Source: Eubacteriales bacterium
GTDB taxonomy: Bacteria > Bacillota > Clostridia > Christensenellales > CAG-138
Assembly (NCBI GenBank): GCA_030695285.1
Contig: JAUYTF010000399.1
Location: 1-6,125 of the forward strand
Length of the DNA: 6,125 nt
Direction of reading: 5' to 3'
The notes below the pieces were generated by a model, which saw nothing but the letters and a program-made list of their open reading frames with translations, had not been told where the DNA came from and ran no database searches. Both the position numbers and the translations under genes were made by a program. Shown here piece by piece: positions 5,327-6,125 of the stretch. How positions within the stretch are numbered: position 1 is the stretch's first letter; the number at the start of each line of letters is the position of its first letter.

Positions 5327-5432
5327 CATAAGTAATCAACACGCATTCTCGTTTTAACCCATGTTTCTTTTTGTCGAGTCAATGCAAAAACCCATGCTTC
5401 ATAAACCAAACAACTTGCTAATGAGATGTTCG

Positions 5433-5445
5433 GTGATTATATCAC
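5433..5445. promoter_or_regulatory. Inverted repeat GTGATTATATCAC at the proximal promoter
   Basis: GTGAT and ATCAC are inverted arms around TAT. The last base is also the first base of the candidate -35 box of the proximal peroxiredoxin promoter, so a bound dimer could affect polymerase access. It does not match the PerR box convincingly. Confidence 0.4.
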
Positions 5446-5473
5446 TGAAAACACAGTAATTTCACTCTATATT
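5445..5473 (+). promoter_or_regulatory. Candidate proximal promoter of the peroxiredoxin gene
   Basis: CTGAAA (5445-5450), a 17-base spacer and TATATT (5468-5473) match the consensus at 4/6 and 5/6. The predicted start near 5480 gives a leader of about 36 nt. The DNA is AT-rich, so a chance match is possible. Confidence 0.45.
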
Positions 5474-5515
5474 AATAACAGTTACTATTACTATTTAATG
5501 AGGAGGATTTAAGAA

Positions 5516-6125
5516 ATGGAAGAACAAACGTACGGGCGCATGCCGCTCATCGGTGACCTCGCCCCTTCTTTCGTGGCGAAGACCACACAGGGCGAGATTC
5601 ATTTTCCGGAAGATTACAAAGGCAAATGGGTGATTCTCTTTTCCCATCCCGCCGACTTCACTCCCGTTTGCACAACCGAGTTTATGACCTTTGCCACCAT
5701 GGCGGATGAGTTTAAAGCGCTCAACACCGAGCTCATCGGCCTTTCTGTCGACTCTCTGTATGCGCACATCGCATGGCTGCGCAAGATTCAGGAAATCGAA
5801 TGGAACGGCATGAAGCATGTCGAAGTAAAATTCCCGCTCATTGAGGACATCCGCATGGACGTTGCCAACAGGTTTGGCATGATTCAGCCCGGGCAGTCCA
5901 ACACGCAGGCCGTGCGCGCGGTGTTCATCATCGACCCTGACGCAAAGATTCGCACCATCCTCTATTATCCGCTCTCAACAGGACGCAACTTTGATGAGAT
6001 CAAGCGCATCATCTTAGCTTTGCAAAAGGCGGATAAAGACAGCGTTGCCACCCCCGCCAACTGGCGCCCCGGCGACGATGTGATCGTACCCACCGCCGGC
6101 TCTTGCGGTGTTGCCAAAGAGCGCA
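5516..6125 (+). CDS. Prx6-type peroxiredoxin, partial (C-terminus beyond right edge)
   Basis: 203 codons are visible from the ATG at 5516 (9 bases after AGGAGG) with no stop before the edge. It is a cytosolic thiol peroxidase reducing hydrogen peroxide and organic peroxides. HPADFTPVCTTEF (44-56) is the active-site block, with T49 and peroxidatic C52; the conserved arginine is R134 in AVRAVFIID. The segment YYPLSTGRNFDEIKRIILAL (150-169) is typical of the Prx6 (1-Cys) subfamily. NWRPGDDVIVP (182-192) begins the C-terminal extension characteristic of that group. A second cysteine, C197 in AGSCG, is not part of human Prx6 and could act as a resolving cysteine (inference). Family length is roughly 215-225 residues, so only a short tail should be missing. 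The electron donor is not shown in the window. Two candidate promoters and palindromes upstream suggest regulated expression. Confidence 0.95.
   Translation, partial: MEEQTYGRMPLIGDLAPSFVAKTTQGEIHFPEDYKGKWVILFSHPADFTPVCTTEFMTFATMADEFKALNTELIGLSVDSLYAHIAWLRKIQEIEWNGMKHVEVKFPLIEDIRMDVANRFGMIQPGQSNTQAVRAVFIIDPDAKIRTILYYPLSTGRNFDEIKRIILALQKADKDSVATPANWRPGDDVIVPTAGSCGVAKER

Larger units (their letters stand above)
5327..5515 (+). other. AT-rich leader region before the peroxiredoxin gene
   Basis: No convincing gene is seen here. The region holds a near-repeat of AACCCATGTTTC (5356-5367) and AACCCATGCTTC (5389-5400), 33 bp apart; an inverted repeat; a second promoter; and the ribosome site AGGAGG (5501-5506), 9 bases before the ATG. 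A 32-codon ORF at 5361-5459 has no ribosome site. I see no GC-rich terminator hairpin and no recognisable riboswitch motif. Confidence 0.6.

Noticed and set aside
5433..5445. PerR box
   Set aside because: GTGATTATATCAC does not match TTATAAT-N-ATTATAA well enough to name the regulator.
5361..5459. 32-codon ORF in the peroxiredoxin leader
   Set aside because: No ribosome site before the ATG and no recognisable features; the length is expected by chance in this DNA.
5495..5818. 107-codon minus-strand ORF
   Set aside because: Antisense to the peroxiredoxin gene and its ribosome site.

Overview
The window looks like chromosomal DNA of an anaerobic Gram-positive bacterium of the Clostridia type (inference). 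The signs are strong AGGAGG-type ribosome sites, sigma-A-like promoters, moderately GC-rich genes with AT-rich intergenic DNA, and a gene set typical of anaerobic Firmicutes: GGGtGRT protein with a NifU-like partner, a DUF134 regulator and a Prx6-type peroxiredoxin. I see no phage, IS element, CRISPR array, tRNA or rRNA.

Left part (1-1660, minus strand): a two-gene operon read leftwards from a good promoter at 1632-1660. It encodes a NifU-like Fe-S scaffold-type protein and then the GGGtGRT protein, which runs off the left edge. The two are translationally coupled: the ribosome site of the second overlaps the stop of the first. Two copies of a 21-bp sequence sit directly upstream of the promoter's -35 box.

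Middle part (1700-4680, plus strand): a single-gene unit for an unrecognised 173-residue protein with a candidate promoter, an overlapping palindrome and its own terminator. It is followed by a YhhN/TMEM86-family membrane protein and rmuC (membrane-anchored coiled-coil protein with a nuclease-like domain), which probably share a transcript that ends at a bidirectional terminator. A 26-bp segment from the end of the YhhN gene is duplicated just downstream of it.

Right part (4680-6125): a minus-strand DUF134/UPF0251 DNA-binding protein converges on rmuC. Across an AT-rich gap of about 340 bp carrying several promoters and palindromes, a Prx6-type peroxiredoxin reads rightwards and runs off the right edge.

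A loose common theme is Fe-S and redox physiology: the NifU-like/GGGtGRT pair, the cysteine-rich DUF134 regulator and the peroxiredoxin. The most interesting unexplained items are the uncharacterised GGGtGRT/NifU-like pair with its tandem-repeat control region, and the long peroxiredoxin leader behind a near-consensus promoter with a palindrome at its predicted start point.
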